Positions 10,041 through 20,260 of a DNA stretch of 64,000 nt are shown piece by piece. Origin of the DNA: CAWJLE01 sp963843645 (GTDB lineage: Bacteria > Chloroflexota > Anaerolineae > DAOTYC01); NCBI GenBank assembly GCA_963843645.1, contig CAWJLE010000003.1:1984001-2048000 (forward strand), written 5' to 3'. The notes beneath the pieces were generated by a model. The model worked only from the letters and a program-made list of their open reading frames with translations, did not search any database and was not told the DNA's origin. Position 1 is the first letter of the stretch. Each line of letters starts with the position of its first letter. The position numbers were made by a program, and so were the translations under genes.

Positions 10041-11027
10041 TTATCGCCCGACGAGCCGCAGCGCCCGCTCGGGGTAACGCTCGCCCGCGGCTGCGCCCCT
10101 GGGGAAGGAGTCCTCCAATTCCTGCAGCTCTTTCTCGCTGAGCTTGATCTCGACGGCGCCCACGTTGTCCTCCAGATGGCTCCGCGTCTTGCTGCCGGGA
10201 ATCGGGACGACGTCCGGACCTTGCGCCAGCACCCACGCCAGAGCCAGTTGGGCCGGCGTAACTTTGCGGGCACGGGCCATCTCGGTCACCCGCTCGACCA
10301 GCTTCAGGTTCTTGTCGAAATTCTCGCCCTGGAAGCGCGGCGTTTCGCGCCGATAGTCGTCGGGGGCCAGGTCCTCGAACCGCTTGAATCGCCCGGCCAG
10401 GAAGCCCCGCCCCAGCGGGCTGTACGGCACGAGGCCGATGCCCAGCTCCCGAATCGTGGGCAGGACCTCGTCCTCCGGGTCGCGGCTCCACAGCGAATAT
10501 TCGGACTGCAGCGCGCTGATCGGATGAACGGCGTGCGCGCGCCGAATCGTCGCCGCCCCGGCCTCTGAGAGTCCCAGGAATCGCACCTTCCCGGCCTTCA
10601 CCAGCTGGGCCATGGCGCCGACGGTGTCCTCGATCGGCACGGTGGGATCGACCCGGTGCTGGTAATACAGGTCGATGTGATCCACTCCCAGGCGCTTCAA
10701 CGACGCGTCGCACGCCTGGAGCACGTACTCCGGCCGGCCGTTTACGCCGCGGTAAGCCGGATCGTTCGACCGCACGAAACCGAACTTCGTGGCCAGCACA
10801 ATCTGATCACGCCGCCCGCGGATCGCCCGGCCCACCAGCTCTTCGTTCTTGTATGGGCCATACATGTCGGCCGTATCGAGAAGGTTGATTCCCAGTTCGA
10901 GCGCACGATGAATAGTGGCGATGGACTCCGCGTCGTCTGTCGGTCCGTAAAAATCGGACATGCCCATGCACCCCAATCCGATCGCGGACACCGTCAGTCC
11001 CTGGCGTCCCAATTTGCGTTGTTCCAT
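10041..11027 (-). CDS. Aldo/keto reductase
   Basis: A cytoplasmic NADPH-dependent carbonyl reductase of 328 residues. I chose ATG 11027 because AGGAGAAC lies nine bases upstream; longer in-frame extensions lack support. The catalytic tetrad is visible: Asp51 and Tyr56 in LLDTADMYG, Lys81 in ATKFGF and His124 in YQHRVD. The nucleotide-binding end has PIPGSKTRSHLEDNVGA, the family phosphate-binding segment. The sequence is of the YhdN/auxin-induced type of the superfamily. The physiological substrate cannot be deduced. It is a single gene with its own promoter and a hairpin repeat downstream. Confidence 0.92.
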   Translation of the reverse strand: MEQRKLGRQGLTVSAIGLGCMGMSDFYGPTDDAESIATIHRALELGINLLDTADMYGPYKNEELVGRAIRGRRDQIVLATKFGFVRSNDPAYRGVNGRPEYVLQACDASLKRLGVDHIDLYYQHRVDPTVPIEDTVGAMAQLVKAGKVRFLGLSEAGAATIRRAHAVHPISALQSEYSLWSRDPEDEVLPTIRELGIGLVPYSPLGRGFLAGRFKRFEDLAPDDYRRETPRFQGENFDKNLKLVERVTEMARARKVTPAQLALAWVLAQGPDVVPIPGSKTRSHLEDNVGAVEIKLSEKELQELEDSFPRGAAAGERYPERALRLVGR

Positions 11028-11084
11028 GTGTTGTTCTCCTGTTCCGCCCTTTCGACAGGGACGAAGTATGCATTCATTGATCAG

Positions 11085-11093
11085 ATTATAGCA
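11085..11093 (-). promoter_or_regulatory. Extended -10 promoter for the aldo/keto reductase
   Basis: TGCTATAAT on the minus strand (11093-11085); the -35 region is weak. Confidence 0.5.
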
Positions 11094-11268
11094 CGGCGCA
11101 TCAAGCGGAACAGAGGAAGAGGAGGGCAGGGGGCAGGCAGTGGGGAACAGCCCCTGCATGCCATCCCAGGGTCTGTTCCGCCGCCTTCCTTAAGGGGAGA
11201 CTCGAGAGGAAGAGCACCCTTTCCGGCATGGCCTGAACTGAGGCGGAGGAAAGGGAGCGAGGATCAGA

Positions 11269-12063
11269 TCATGCGGTCACGTCCTCACCGCCGTCGACGC
11301 GAAGCACGTTGCCGGTCATCCAACTCAGCTCCGGGCGAGAAAACGCCACGATGGCGGCCGCTACGTCCTCCGGCGTCGTCAGCCGGCGATAGGGATTGCG
11401 GCGCAGCGACAGATCGATCGCTTCCTCGTGCCCGGGGATGGCCCGCAGGGCCGGGGTATCGGTCACACCTGCCTGCACCGCGTTGACCTTGATGTTGCGC
11501 GGCGCCAGCTCCACCGCCAACTGCCGGGTGTGTGACTCCAGGGCCGCCTTCGCCGCGCTGACCGCGCCGTAGGAGTACATGACACGATGGCTGCCCTCGC
11601 TGGTCATGGAAAAGACGCGTGCGTCGTCGGCGAAACGCCCGGCCCATACCAGGTCTTGCACCCAGTAGATCAGGCTGTTTGCCATCACGTCCAGCGTCAT
11701 CGTAATCTGTTTGGGTTCCAGGCTTTCCTCACGGGTCGCGGCCACCATCGGTTTGAGCGAGCCGAACGCCAGTGAATGGAGCAACACCTTCACCTGGATG
11801 TTGTCCGCCACGAGCCGCTCGATTACCTTCGCGCGCTTTTCCGCATCGGCTGCGTTCATGTTGAAGAAAAGCGCCTGGCGGCCGGCGGCCTCGATGTCGG
11901 CCTGCACGGCCTTGGCCCGTGGCAGAGTCGACTTGAAGTCCAGGTGTACGCCGATGATGTTCAGGCCTGCCTGGGCCAGCGCCCTGCTCGTCGCCGCGCC
12001 AAACCCACTCGACGCACCCAGCACCAACCCCCAGCCCGAAAGAATCGCCGTCCCAGTCGTCAA
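11269..12063 (-). CDS. SDR-family reductase, FabI/FabL-like enoyl-ACP reductase
   Basis: A 264-residue Rossmann oxidoreductase. The TTG at 12063 is the likely start: GGGAGGTG lies seven bases upstream and the next codons give TTGTAILSGWGLVLGASSGFG. GASSGFG is the dinucleotide loop. The active site reads YSYGAVSAAK, that is Tyr-x6-Lys, the spacing of enoyl-ACP reductases rather than the Tyr-x3-Lys of ordinary SDRs. LAVELAPRNIKVNAVQAG and the NVLRVDGGED end also resemble FabL of Bacillus. It would reduce the enoyl intermediate in fatty-acid elongation. An unrelated SDR specificity remains possible because no fab genes are adjacent. Confidence 0.78.
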   Translation of the reverse strand: MTTGTAILSGWGLVLGASSGFGAATSRALAQAGLNIIGVHLDFKSTLPRAKAVQADIEAAGRQALFFNMNAADAEKRAKVIERLVADNIQVKVLLHSLAFGSLKPMVAATREESLEPKQITMTLDVMANSLIYWVQDLVWAGRFADDARVFSMTSEGSHRVMYSYGAVSAAKAALESHTRQLAVELAPRNIKVNAVQAGVTDTPALRAIPGHEEAIDLSLRRNPYRRLTTPEDVAAAIVAFSRPELSWMTGNVLRVDGGEDVTA

Positions 12064-12108
12064 AATGCACCTCCCATCGAAATTCCAGTGTCGTCGTGAT
12101 GACCTGTA

Positions 12109-12137
12109 AGCATAATCACAGAATGCTCGGTTGTCAA
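12109..12137 (-). promoter_or_regulatory. Promoter for the enoyl reductase
   Basis: TTGACA (12137-12132), 17 bp, TATGCT (12114-12109) on the minus strand. Confidence 0.65.
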
Positions 12138-12194
12138 CTTTCTGAAACACGCCAACACCGAAAAAGTTGCTCCGCCTGAGACAGGCGTTCCCCC

Positions 12195-12259
12195 GGCGGG
12201 CGGCCACCCTGGTCGCCCTTACGGTCGAATGTAGGGGCGACCCGATGTGGTCGCCCGCC
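12195..12259. repeat. Hairpin repeat, family A
   Basis: Arms 12195-12222 and 12231-12259 are imperfect inverted copies (about 24 of 28 positions) with loop ggtcgaat. The right arm has GTAGGGGCGACCC and TGGTCGCCCGCC, as at 17675 and 63190. Confidence 0.65.
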
Positions 12260-12287
12260 CCTCCAGGGGACAGCGCCGGCGCCAATT

Positions 12288-12366
12288 GGTGCATCCAGGG
12301 TTTTGGGCGAGCCGGCCGCCGTGAGAACTGTCGAGGGCCGGTCTCGCCCAAAATCCAGGATGCACC
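12288..12366. repeat. Large hairpin (GGTGCATCC...GGATGCACC)
   Basis: Arms of about 30 bp (12288-12318 and 12336-12366) share GGTGCATCC, TTTTGGGCGAG and GGCCGG with their complements, with few mismatches and a loop under 20 nt. It sits directly beside a family A element. Confidence 0.65.
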
Positions 12367-12383
12367 CCCGCCAACCAAGCTGA

Positions 12384-12412
12384 TTGCTACGCACACAAAT
12401 TCATGGTATAAT
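12384..12412 (+). promoter_or_regulatory. Promoter of the RRM gene / leader RNA
   Basis: TTGCTA (12384-12389), 17 bp, TATAAT (12407-12412). Predicted start about 12419, 263 nt before the ATG. Confidence 0.7.
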
Positions 12413-12509
12413 AATATTAACAGCAGAGCTTCGCGCCAGTGGACGCGGGGCACTTCAGACCGGGTGAGTCGAGCATCGGCTCCGAGCCATGCACGTGGGT
12501 TCAGCATTG

Positions 12510-12547
12510 AGCGCGCCGCCTAGTCGAGTTTGGCGAGTGCGCTTTTT
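12510..12547 (+). terminator. Terminator or attenuator in the leader of the RRM gene
   Basis: AGCGCGCCGCC (12510-12520) pairs with GGCGAGTGCGCT (12532-12543) through 11 pairs (one G-T) with a single bulged A, followed by TTTTT. It lies about 130 nt after the promoter and 135 nt before the coding start. Confidence 0.65.
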
Positions 12548-12681
12548 GTATGGGCAAAGGTGGTGGGGTGCCCAGGGCGCAAGAACCCATTCGGTCGGAA
12601 GTGACCCCAGAACTTCTCGCACGAGGTGAGTCGTGTGTCGGTGTGAGACCAATTTTGTGTGGGACCAAAAAGGAGATGGCA

Positions 12682-13101
12682 ATGAACATCTACGTCGGGA
12701 ATCTGGCGCGTGAAGTCACTGAGGATGATCTGAGAGAGGCCTTCGAGGCCTACGGCAAGGTATCATCGGTCAGCCTGTTGAAGGACCGGTTGACGGGTGA
12801 GCCCCGAGGTTTTGCCTTCGTCGAAATGCCCAGCCAGGCCGAGGGACAGGCCGCGTTGACCGCCCTGAACGGCGCGTCGCTCAAGGGTCGCACCCTCCGC
12901 GTCGATGAAGCCCGGCCTCGCGCCGAGGGCGGCGGAAGCCGTGGCGGTGGCGGCGGGGGCTACGGCGGGCGTGGCGGTGGTGGCGGCGGCTACGGCGGTG
13001 GCGGTGGTGGCTATGGAGGCCGCGGTGGCGGCGGTGGCGGATATGGTGGCCGCGGCGGCGGACGAGGCGGTTACGGCGACCGCGATCGCAATCGTTGGTA
13101 A
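12682..13101 (+). CDS. RRM RNA-binding protein with RGG/Gly-rich tail
   Basis: A 139-residue single-RRM protein. The start at 12682 has AAGGAG nine bases upstream. RNP2 is IYVGNL (residues 3-8) and RNP1 is RGFAFVEM (about 42-49), both intact. From about residue 85 the chain is nearly all Gly with Tyr, Arg and Ser (GGYGGRGGGG repeats), like the cold-induced Rbp proteins of cyanobacteria and the GRP proteins of plants. It should bind single-stranded RNA in the cytoplasm, as a chaperone or stability factor. The leader is long (about 263 nt) and contains a terminator-like hairpin, so expression may be controlled by read-through. A terminator follows the gene. Confidence 0.92.
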   Translation: MNIYVGNLAREVTEDDLREAFEAYGKVSSVSLLKDRLTGEPRGFAFVEMPSQAEGQAALTALNGASLKGRTLRVDEARPRAEGGGSRGGGGGGYGGRGGGGGGYGGGGGGYGGRGGGGGGYGGRGGGRGGYGDRDRNRW

Positions 13102-13139
13102 ATCGGGCCTGCGAGCCTCGGCAATAGAAAGCGGTTGAT

Positions 13140-13180
13140 CGGCGGCGGCTGGGACGATACGTGTCCGGCCGCCGTTTTTC
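13140..13180 (+). terminator. Terminator of the RRM gene
   Basis: CGGCGGC (13140-13146) pairs with GCCGCCG (13168-13174), extended by GG/CC past a bulge, followed by TTTTT. Confidence 0.65.
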
Positions 13181-13218
13181 TTTGCCTTACGCGTGTCGCG
13201 TCCCGTTGGCTCCCCCCG

Positions 13219-16200
13219 TCACGTTCCCGGTCGCGTCTCCACCCGGCCTTGATAGTTGAGCAAGCAGAAGACGAAGCGTGGCAGTACGCCGAGCAGCTCT
13301 TTGGCCGCCCGAACGTACCGTTCGGCCTGTCGCCGATAGCCCTTCTCCTCCAGCGCCCGCTCCCAATCGCCCGGACCCCGCACGTCGTCCGTCTTGAACT
13401 CAATCACGGTCCATGCGCCTTCGCGATAAATCAGCGCGTCCATCACACCGTATTCAGGCTCCGCGTCACACCCCGATGCGTCGGTAGAACGCCAGGGGAG
13501 GCAGTACGGAACCTCGTGCAGACGCCGCTCCGCGCCGGCCATCTCCGCGAACAACGAATGGGCGTGGAAGCGCTCCAGCAATCGTCGGACCTCCCGCGCG
13601 GCATCGCCGATCTGCCGGTCGTCGGTCAGCCCGTGGCTGCGCGCGCGCCCGCTCACCCAGCGCTCGAACACACCGTCAGACCCGGGGAACCGCCACGCGG
13701 CCAGCGCCTCGTGCACCAATTGGCCGACCACCCACGCGGGCGCCGTCGGACGGTTGCCGGATGGCACGATCCACCACACCTGCCGTTGCGGCTCTGCTTC
13801 GGGTTCCTGTGCGGCCGCCGCGGCGATCACCGGCTCCAACAACGGCCATTCCCCCTGTGTTGCGCCGTCTGCTTCCTCGGCTTGGGTGATCTCCCCGTCA
13901 CTGCCTGCCGCGATCGGCGGCCCGGCGCACGCGGGGCACTCCGGCTCGTACACGTTGCACGCCACGCTCGTCGCGCCGATTCCGAGATCGTAGCAGCGGA
14001 CCTCCGTGCCGTCTTCCGTGTAATCGCTCATCTCCAGTCCGGCCAGTCCCAGGTCCTCTGCCCCGGCGATACGGCCCAGCCAGCCGCCCGGGCGGTCGAC
14101 GCAGCGGTCTTTTTTGCTCAGCGTCACCTGGCCGCTGAGGATGAGTTTCTCTTGGGCGCGGGTCGCGGCGACGTAGAACAGCCGGTTCGACTCGGCTTCT
14201 TCCTGGTCGTCGGCGCGTCCTTTGCCCAGCCGGTACATCGTCGGACACTCGGAATCGTCGGATCGCGTGGGCAGGAGCACACCCAGCTCGGGGTCGAGCA
14301 GTACCTCATTGCGCGTGGCGCGCCGGTACGCCACGTCGCCGATGACCACCACCGGGAACTCGAGCCCCTTGGCGGCGTGAACGCTCATGATCTGCACCGC
14401 GCCGTCCGCCTCCGTGCGGGCCTCGCCCTCGCGCGCACCGGTGTCGCGCAGCTGCGCCACGTATTCCAGGAATTCGCCCACGCCCACGATGCCGCTCACG
14501 TGGGCGTCGGCGAGCAGTTTGCCGGCGTTGCGCGCTCCGCGTCTCTGGCCGGCCCAAATCAGCGCCGCCCGATAGCTCGTCTCGTCGAGGAACGCCTTCA
14601 GCACGTCGGCGACGGGCGTTCGCCCGACCCTCTCGTGCAGGCGCTCGATCAAATCGACGGCGCGGGCCCCCTTCGTCGATCCGGGAGCAGCGCGGAGCCG
14701 ATCCCAGAAGCAGCCCGATGCACCTTCCTCCTGCTTGAGGGCGTACAACTCGGCATCGGTCAGGCCGATCACCGGCGAGCGCAGCAGGCCGACCAGGGCG
14801 AGATCGTCCGTCGGATCGGCCAGCGCCCGCAGCGCATTGAGCAGGTCGCGTATCTCCGGACGGTCGTAGAAGCCGCGGCCCGCCACGGTCAGGAACGGGA
14901 TGCCGGCGGATTCGAACGCGTCCTCGTATGGCGCAAAAGAGCCAGACGCCCGGCACAGCACCGCCACGTCGCCGTAGCCGATCGCCCCCGTCGCGACCAT
15001 TTCGGCGATGCGGCTCGCGGTAGCCTGCGCGGCACGTTCCAGCGCGCGCTCGCTCTTCGCGCCCACACCCAGATGCAGCTCGATGACCGTCGCGTCTCCG
15101 GAACCGCCGAACCTCTTGCGAGGGTCCTCGCGATCCGGCTTCAGCGCCGCGAACGGCTCGATCCACGGGCGGTCGGGGTCCGCTTCGTCCCCCAAAACCG
15201 GTCTCATCAGGTCGTTCAGTCCCTCGATCAGCCGGCGGTGAGCGCGGTAGGACGTGTCCAGCGTGCGGACCACACCCCCTTCCCGCGCGACTCGTTCGCG
15301 CTCGTCCCGAAACACGGCGACGTCCGCGCCTCGAAAGCGATAGATCGACTGCTTGGCGTCTCCGACCAGGAATAGCTTGTGGCCACCTCCGTCGAGAAAC
15401 GAGACCAGGTCGCGCTGGCGGGCGTTTGTGTCCTGAAACTCGTCCACAAGGATCGCGCGGACCTCGCGTTGCCAGTCGCCGCAGACCGCCGGATCGTGGA
15501 GCAAGGCCAGCGCTCCCGCCTCGAGGTCGTCGAAATCCACCGCGCTGCGGGCTCGCTTGGCATCCTCGTAGCCCGTCAGGGCAAAGTCCCACAACCGGCG
15601 AAGCGCGGGCATCTGCGCCGCAACCGCCTCGTCGAGCGGCGACCAGGCGAGCTTGAGGACCCCAGCCTCGCACCAGCCCTCGCGCAGCGTGCGCAGCGCA
15701 GCCTTGACCTCGGTGAGTTGCTCCTTCCCATCGGGCCACTGCTTCGCCGAGCCGCCCGTCAGCTTGATCCCCGCCAGCCGCGATAGTGACACAAGGGCAG
15801 CGCTCAGCGGCCGGCCCGCTGCCCCGCGGACCGCCGCCAGCGCCTCCTGGCGCGCGACCTCCATCAGGTCGCTGTCTCCATTGGCGCAGCACGTTTCCAA
15901 CAAGTCGACTGCTTCCACCCATCCGGGACGGGCGGTCAGGGCTGACAGCGCCTCTGCCTGTCGCTCCGCCAGCGCGGCCTGCCAGAACACGGCCACGCCC
16001 TCCGCATCAGCCGGGAGCACCGCCCACGCGGCCTGCGCCTCCAGCCGCCGGCTGAGCAGCGCCTCGAGGATATCGCGCAGGTTCCGCTCGCCCAGGAACG
16101 TGAACAGCGCCGCCACGCCCGGCTTCGTTCGCTGCCCAGGCCAGCGCCTGGTCGAGGGCAGCGCTCATCAGCAATCGGCTCTGCCCTTCGTCCAGCACAT

Positions 16201-16615
16201 CGAAGCGCGGATCGAGCCCGGCTTCGGCCGGATGCGCGCGCAGGATCTCCGCACACAACCCGTGAATGGTCGAGATTCTCGCCGCGTCCAACGCCTGGTA
16301 CAGATCCTCCCAGCGAGACACTTCCTCCGACTCTGAGGCGCCGGCCTGGAGAGAAGCGCACGCCGCCAGGTACTGCCGGATCTGCTCCCGCACGCGGTTT
16401 CGCATCTCGCGGGCGGCCTTCTCCGTGAACGTGATGGCCACGATGGAGCGCAGCGGCAGCCCGTCGGCCAGCAGCGACAGGTACCGGGCGACGAGTGTGC
16501 GCGTCTTGCCGGTGCCCGCCCCCGCGGTGACGACCACGTCGCGGCCGCGGGCCAGGATGGCCGGCTCCTGCTCCCTGCTGGGCGTCATCATGCGCACGAT
16601 CGGGTGAAGGGACAC
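13219..16615 (-). CDS. addA: AddA-type helicase-nuclease (one frameshift)
   Basis: The helicase/nuclease subunit of the AddAB recombination complex, which resects double-strand breaks for RecA. A GTG at 16615, three bases after the addB stop and seven bases after GGAGG, is the likely start. Superfamily 1 motifs follow in order: Walker A TAGAGTGKT, AITFTEKAAREM, DEFQDT, GDAKQSIYRFRGAD, SVHAAKGLEFP and YVAATRAQEKL. The C-terminal RecB-like nuclease has GVMDALIYREG and VIEFKTD. Length about 1130 residues, within the family range. The frame breaks once near 16120, between AANEAG and VAALFTFLGERN. It follows addB as one operon. Confidence 0.9.
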
Positions 16616-16617
16616 GG

Positions 16618-19600
16618 TCAACCTCCCCATCCGGAGCGGTAGCGCCAGCAGAAGCCAGCCGCGGGGCAATAGGACGGGCAGCCGCCGTCGGGTGCGTGTG
16701 GGACGAAGCGGCCGCCGCGAATGCTCCGAACCGCTTCCCACACGGCTTTCTCGGTCGCCTCGAATGCCGCCGCCGGATTCGGCTTGAATTGGCTGAGCAC
16801 GAAGAGACTGGGCTCTGCCTGCTGCACGTGCCAGTAGAAAGCCTCCACGGGCTCGCCCAGGCCCAGCGCGTCCCGGGCCGCCAGCGCATACAGCGGCAGC
16901 TGGAGCTTCTTGCCCTCGCGCACCGCACGCTGCGTGAACGGCGCGGGCCCGCCAGTCTTGTAATCGATTACCCGCAGCCGACCGTCGGCGTTCACGTCCA
17001 CCCGATCGATGAAGCCATGCAGGCGGATTTCGTCGCCCTCATCCCCGCTCAGGACCAGCGGCGGGGCCTCGTCGATGCCGAAAGCCTGCTCGAAGTAGCG
17101 AGGAATGAACTCCGGACCGTACCCAGCCAGCGCGTCCACGGAGCGCGCCGCCCGCGACTCGATCTCGCGGCGCGTCTGCTCCCACCAGGCCGTGGCGCGG
17201 AACCCCTCGCGGGTCGGCGCCGCATCGAGCACCGCCGCGGCTACGCCCGGCAGCGCCGCGGCCAGAGCCTCGCGATCCGTCGGGGATCGACGCCCACGTC
17301 CACCGCTGCGTACAGCTGCTCGAAGAGGTGGTGGTAGATGTTGCCGAGCTGGGCTGCGTCCAGCCCCTCCGCCGGCTCGACGCGGGGTTCCAGGTGCAGC
17401 ATGCGGCTGACGAAGAACTGGAACGGGCAGGATCGGTACGACTCCAGGCGGCTGGCGCTCCACACGTGCTGCGGTCCGTACGTCTCCTCAAGCACGTCGG
17501 CGAGCGGCGAGAGGTCGCCGTCAAACGGGGCGACTTCGCGGTTCTCCGCGTACCGCGCGCGGAACACCTCCCCCGCCGCGGTCACGTCCGCCCAGCGCCG
17601 GGCGGCGGCCGGCGGCGCCACCTTCACCCCGGCAGCGGGCGACCATCCAGCGTCGCGCCTACCCGCCGGCCTAATAGGGGCGACCCTGGGTGGTCGCCCG
17701 CCAAATGATTCTCATTCCCCGCGAAGCTCGCCATCAGTTCCGGCCAAGAGGCAGCCTCCGCCGGTACGGGCGCGGCGTCGCCGATCAGCGTCTTCGGGCG
17801 AACGTCCAGCCAGCGGCGCACCTCTTCCCAGAATGGCGACGCCTGCCACGCGGCGCCGTTGTCCGCCAGGCGCGACCGGACCAGCAGACAGCCGCTCGCC
17901 GGCGCGGGTGACCGTCTCGTAGAAGTATTCCGACTCCGCGCTTTCAGTGGAGAGGTCCAGCGGCAGCCCAAGCAGGTCACGCATGGCCCGGCGTTCCGCA
18001 TCGCGCAGGAAGGGATCTTCGCGTTGTGGGGCGGGGAACTCGCCCTCACCGAGGCCGAGCACCGCGACCGCCCGCAGCGGCAAACCGCGGGCCTGGGTCA
18101 CGCCGGCGACGAGGATCGCGCGCCGGCCGGATTCCACGTCCGGCGTGCAGGACGCCGTCTGCGCGGCCTCGACCAGGTCCGCGTGGAAACGGCCGAATTC
18201 CGGGGCCGAACCGGCGTCCGTGCCGAGTGCGGATTCAGCAGCGACCAGTCCGCGCAGCACGTCCTTGAGCCGGATCAGCGCTGCCACGTCTGCTTTCGCG
18301 ACTTCCGGTGGCGCCGAACGCGCCCGCTCTACCACGCGCAGCGAGGTTTCGTCGTCGCCCCAATCGGAGTCGGCGGCGGCATCCGCGCCGATCAGCGCCT
18401 CCACCCAGCGGACCCACTCGCGATACGGAATGCTCTCCCGCCGGCGGCGTGATGCGTTCCACGAAGCGGTGGAATTTGGTCAGGAGGCCGTCGTACTCCT
18501 CCGGGCTCCGGCCTTCGCCAATTTCGTCGCCTTCGTCCCCCCTGACGTTAGCCCGCTCGATCGCCGCCTGCAGCGCGTCGTCCCATTGTTCCGGCCCACC
18601 GATCACTCGGGCCTGCCGTGCGAGTGCATCGAGCCTGCCGGCGTCCTCGATGGTGATGCCGACTGGTTCCAGAGCGCCCGCGGATGGATAGGCGGCCCAA
18701 TCGAAGTACGGCGACCGCCAGGCCTCCACCACTTGCCGCCACGGGAGCGCCGGTCCGCCCGCACGCGGCAGGGTCAGACCCAGCAGATCCAGCAGGGCGG
18801 CGACAGCGGGATTCGATCTGAGCGGCGGACCGTCCACCAGGCGCACCGGCAGACCGAACTCGGCGGCGATCTGCAGCACGAACGGCCGGTAGGGGAGAAG
18901 AGAGCGGGCCAGCAGTGCGGTCTCTTCGGGACGGATGTGGTCCAACACGATGCGCGCCTTGAGCCACCGCAGCGCCGCGCGGACCTCGGCGGCCCGATCC
19001 GAGGCCTCGATCAGCTCCACGGCCGGGCCGGACTCGGCCGTTTCCTCTTCCGTCTCAGGACGATGGCCGGATCCGGCCGGGGTCGAAGGTCCTCCGCCGC
19101 GAGCGAACAGGTGCGCTTCCAGGCGGGCGAGCTCGGGCGCAAAGTGGCCGGCGCAGGCCATCGCCGGATCGGCGGGACAGCCGGGCAGACGTTCCGCCCG
19201 GATGCCGAGCGCGCCCTCCAGCCGGCCCCGCGTCCGGTTGAAGCGCCGGTGCGCCGGGGTGCGCGGCGTCAGGTCGCCGGTGAGGGTAATCAGCAGTTCG
19301 CCGGGGCGAGGGGCGAGCGCCCGCAACAGGTCGATTTGCACTGCGGTGAAGTTGTCGAAGCCATCCACGGCCAGCACAGACCACTCTTCGCCCCATCTCA
19401 CGTCTGTGTGGGCCAGCGCGGCCACCGCCATCCAGGCCAGCCCGGCCCGATCGACCCATTCGCTCGCCTGCAGGCGCGCCTGGTACGCGGCGTAGAGGTC
19501 GGCCAGGTCGACGAGACGCGGCGGTGCACCGAGCCTTTCGGCCGCCCGCCGGAAATCCTCCGGGCGAATGCGGGCCGCCTTAAGATCTGCGATCAGCTCC

Positions 19601-19978
19601 TGCAGCTCGTCGACGAACCCGGCGCGGCCACGGAGCGGTTCAAAGTGCGCCAGCGGCACCGTCTCCACCACGGCCCAGAGCAGACGATACTGCACCGTCT
19701 CGCCGAGCATCGTGTAGGCTTCACCGGCCGCGGCCAGGCACTCGACGTACAGGTCGTCGAACGTGCACACTCGCACGCCGATCGCACCTCCGGCCCGCGC
19801 CAGCCGCTGTCGCCACGCGAGGACCTGCAGCCGACTCGCGACGCACACGCACGAGCCACGGAGGTCACCCTGGGGTAGGTCGCCGCCGCGCATTCCGCGG
19901 GCCGATTCCAGCACGCGCTGCAGCACGAATTCCGACTCGCCAGGCGCCCGCAGGCGCAAGGTACAGGTGGATGGGCAC
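16618..19978 (-). CDS. addB: AddB-type nuclease subunit with Fe-S cluster (several frameshifts)
   Basis: Partner of AddA. The GTG at 19978 gives VPIHLYLAPAGA, the usual opening of these proteins; after a frameshift near 19950 the next residues read GESEFVLQRVLE. The Walker A position is therefore AGAGES, with Glu where Lys is expected. The C-terminal nuclease is clear: GFIDRVDV and VIDYKTG. SYRSCPFQFF and CPSYCPAAGFC provide the four Cys of the Fe-S clamp. About 1120 residues in total. Frames also break near 18425, 17905, 17635 and 17290. A 67-bp hairpin element (17635-17701) lies inside the coding region. The stop is three bases before addA. Confidence 0.85.
17635..17701. repeat. Family A hairpin element inside addB
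   Basis: Arms 17635-17661 and 17675-17701 match at 24 of 27 positions around a 13-nt loop; the right arm is TAGGGGCGACCCTGGG then TGGTCGCCCGC. Removing 68 bp (element plus one base) would join the frames on both sides of it. Confidence 0.7.
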
Positions 19979-20090
19979 GGAGACTCCCTGGTCGCGAGGA
20001 TGCAGCCATGGTAACACGGATGGGAGAACGTTTCAAGTGGCGCGATCGGGGGGGCGCAAAGGCTTTGCTGCGGACCTTCCGCCGGACAAC

Positions 20091-20200
20091 CGTGACCCTG
20101 AGGGAGCGCCGTTTGCGATCGAGGGATCTCGCTGGCACCGACGCGCCCTCTTATCAGCCGAGACCCCGCGGTCGCCTCAAGGTAGCGCTCGTCGGGCAAG
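20091..20200. repeat. Degenerate copy of repeat family C
   Basis: GTGACCCTGAGGGAGCGCCG and TTTGCGATCGAGGGATCTCG match the arm of the large inverted repeat at 54308-54373. A decayed complement (GAGACCCCGCGGTCGC) follows about 60 bp later. It lies between the addB start and the CBS-ACT stop; the 282-bp gap holds no gene. Confidence 0.55.
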
Positions 20201-20260
20201 CCGGCGCGTCTTGGAGCGATAGGGTTTGACGTCTGTTATGGCGGAGTCGAGCGAAACAGG

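Larger units (their letters stand above)
12064..12681. other. 618-bp intergenic region between the reductase and the RRM gene
   Basis: It contains divergent promoters (12109-12137 minus, 12384-12412 plus), two hairpin elements (12195-12259 and 12288-12366) and a terminator-like structure (12510-12547) in the leader of the RRM gene. Confidence 0.7.

Noticed and set aside
13135..15375. 746-codon plus-strand frame opposite addA
   Set aside because: It is antisense to clear helicase and nuclease motifs, rich in His, Arg and Gln as GC-rich shadows are, and has no recognisable domain.
17947..19878. 643-codon plus-strand frame opposite addB
   Set aside because: Same reason: antisense shadow with no domain; the minus strand carries the conserved AddB sequence.
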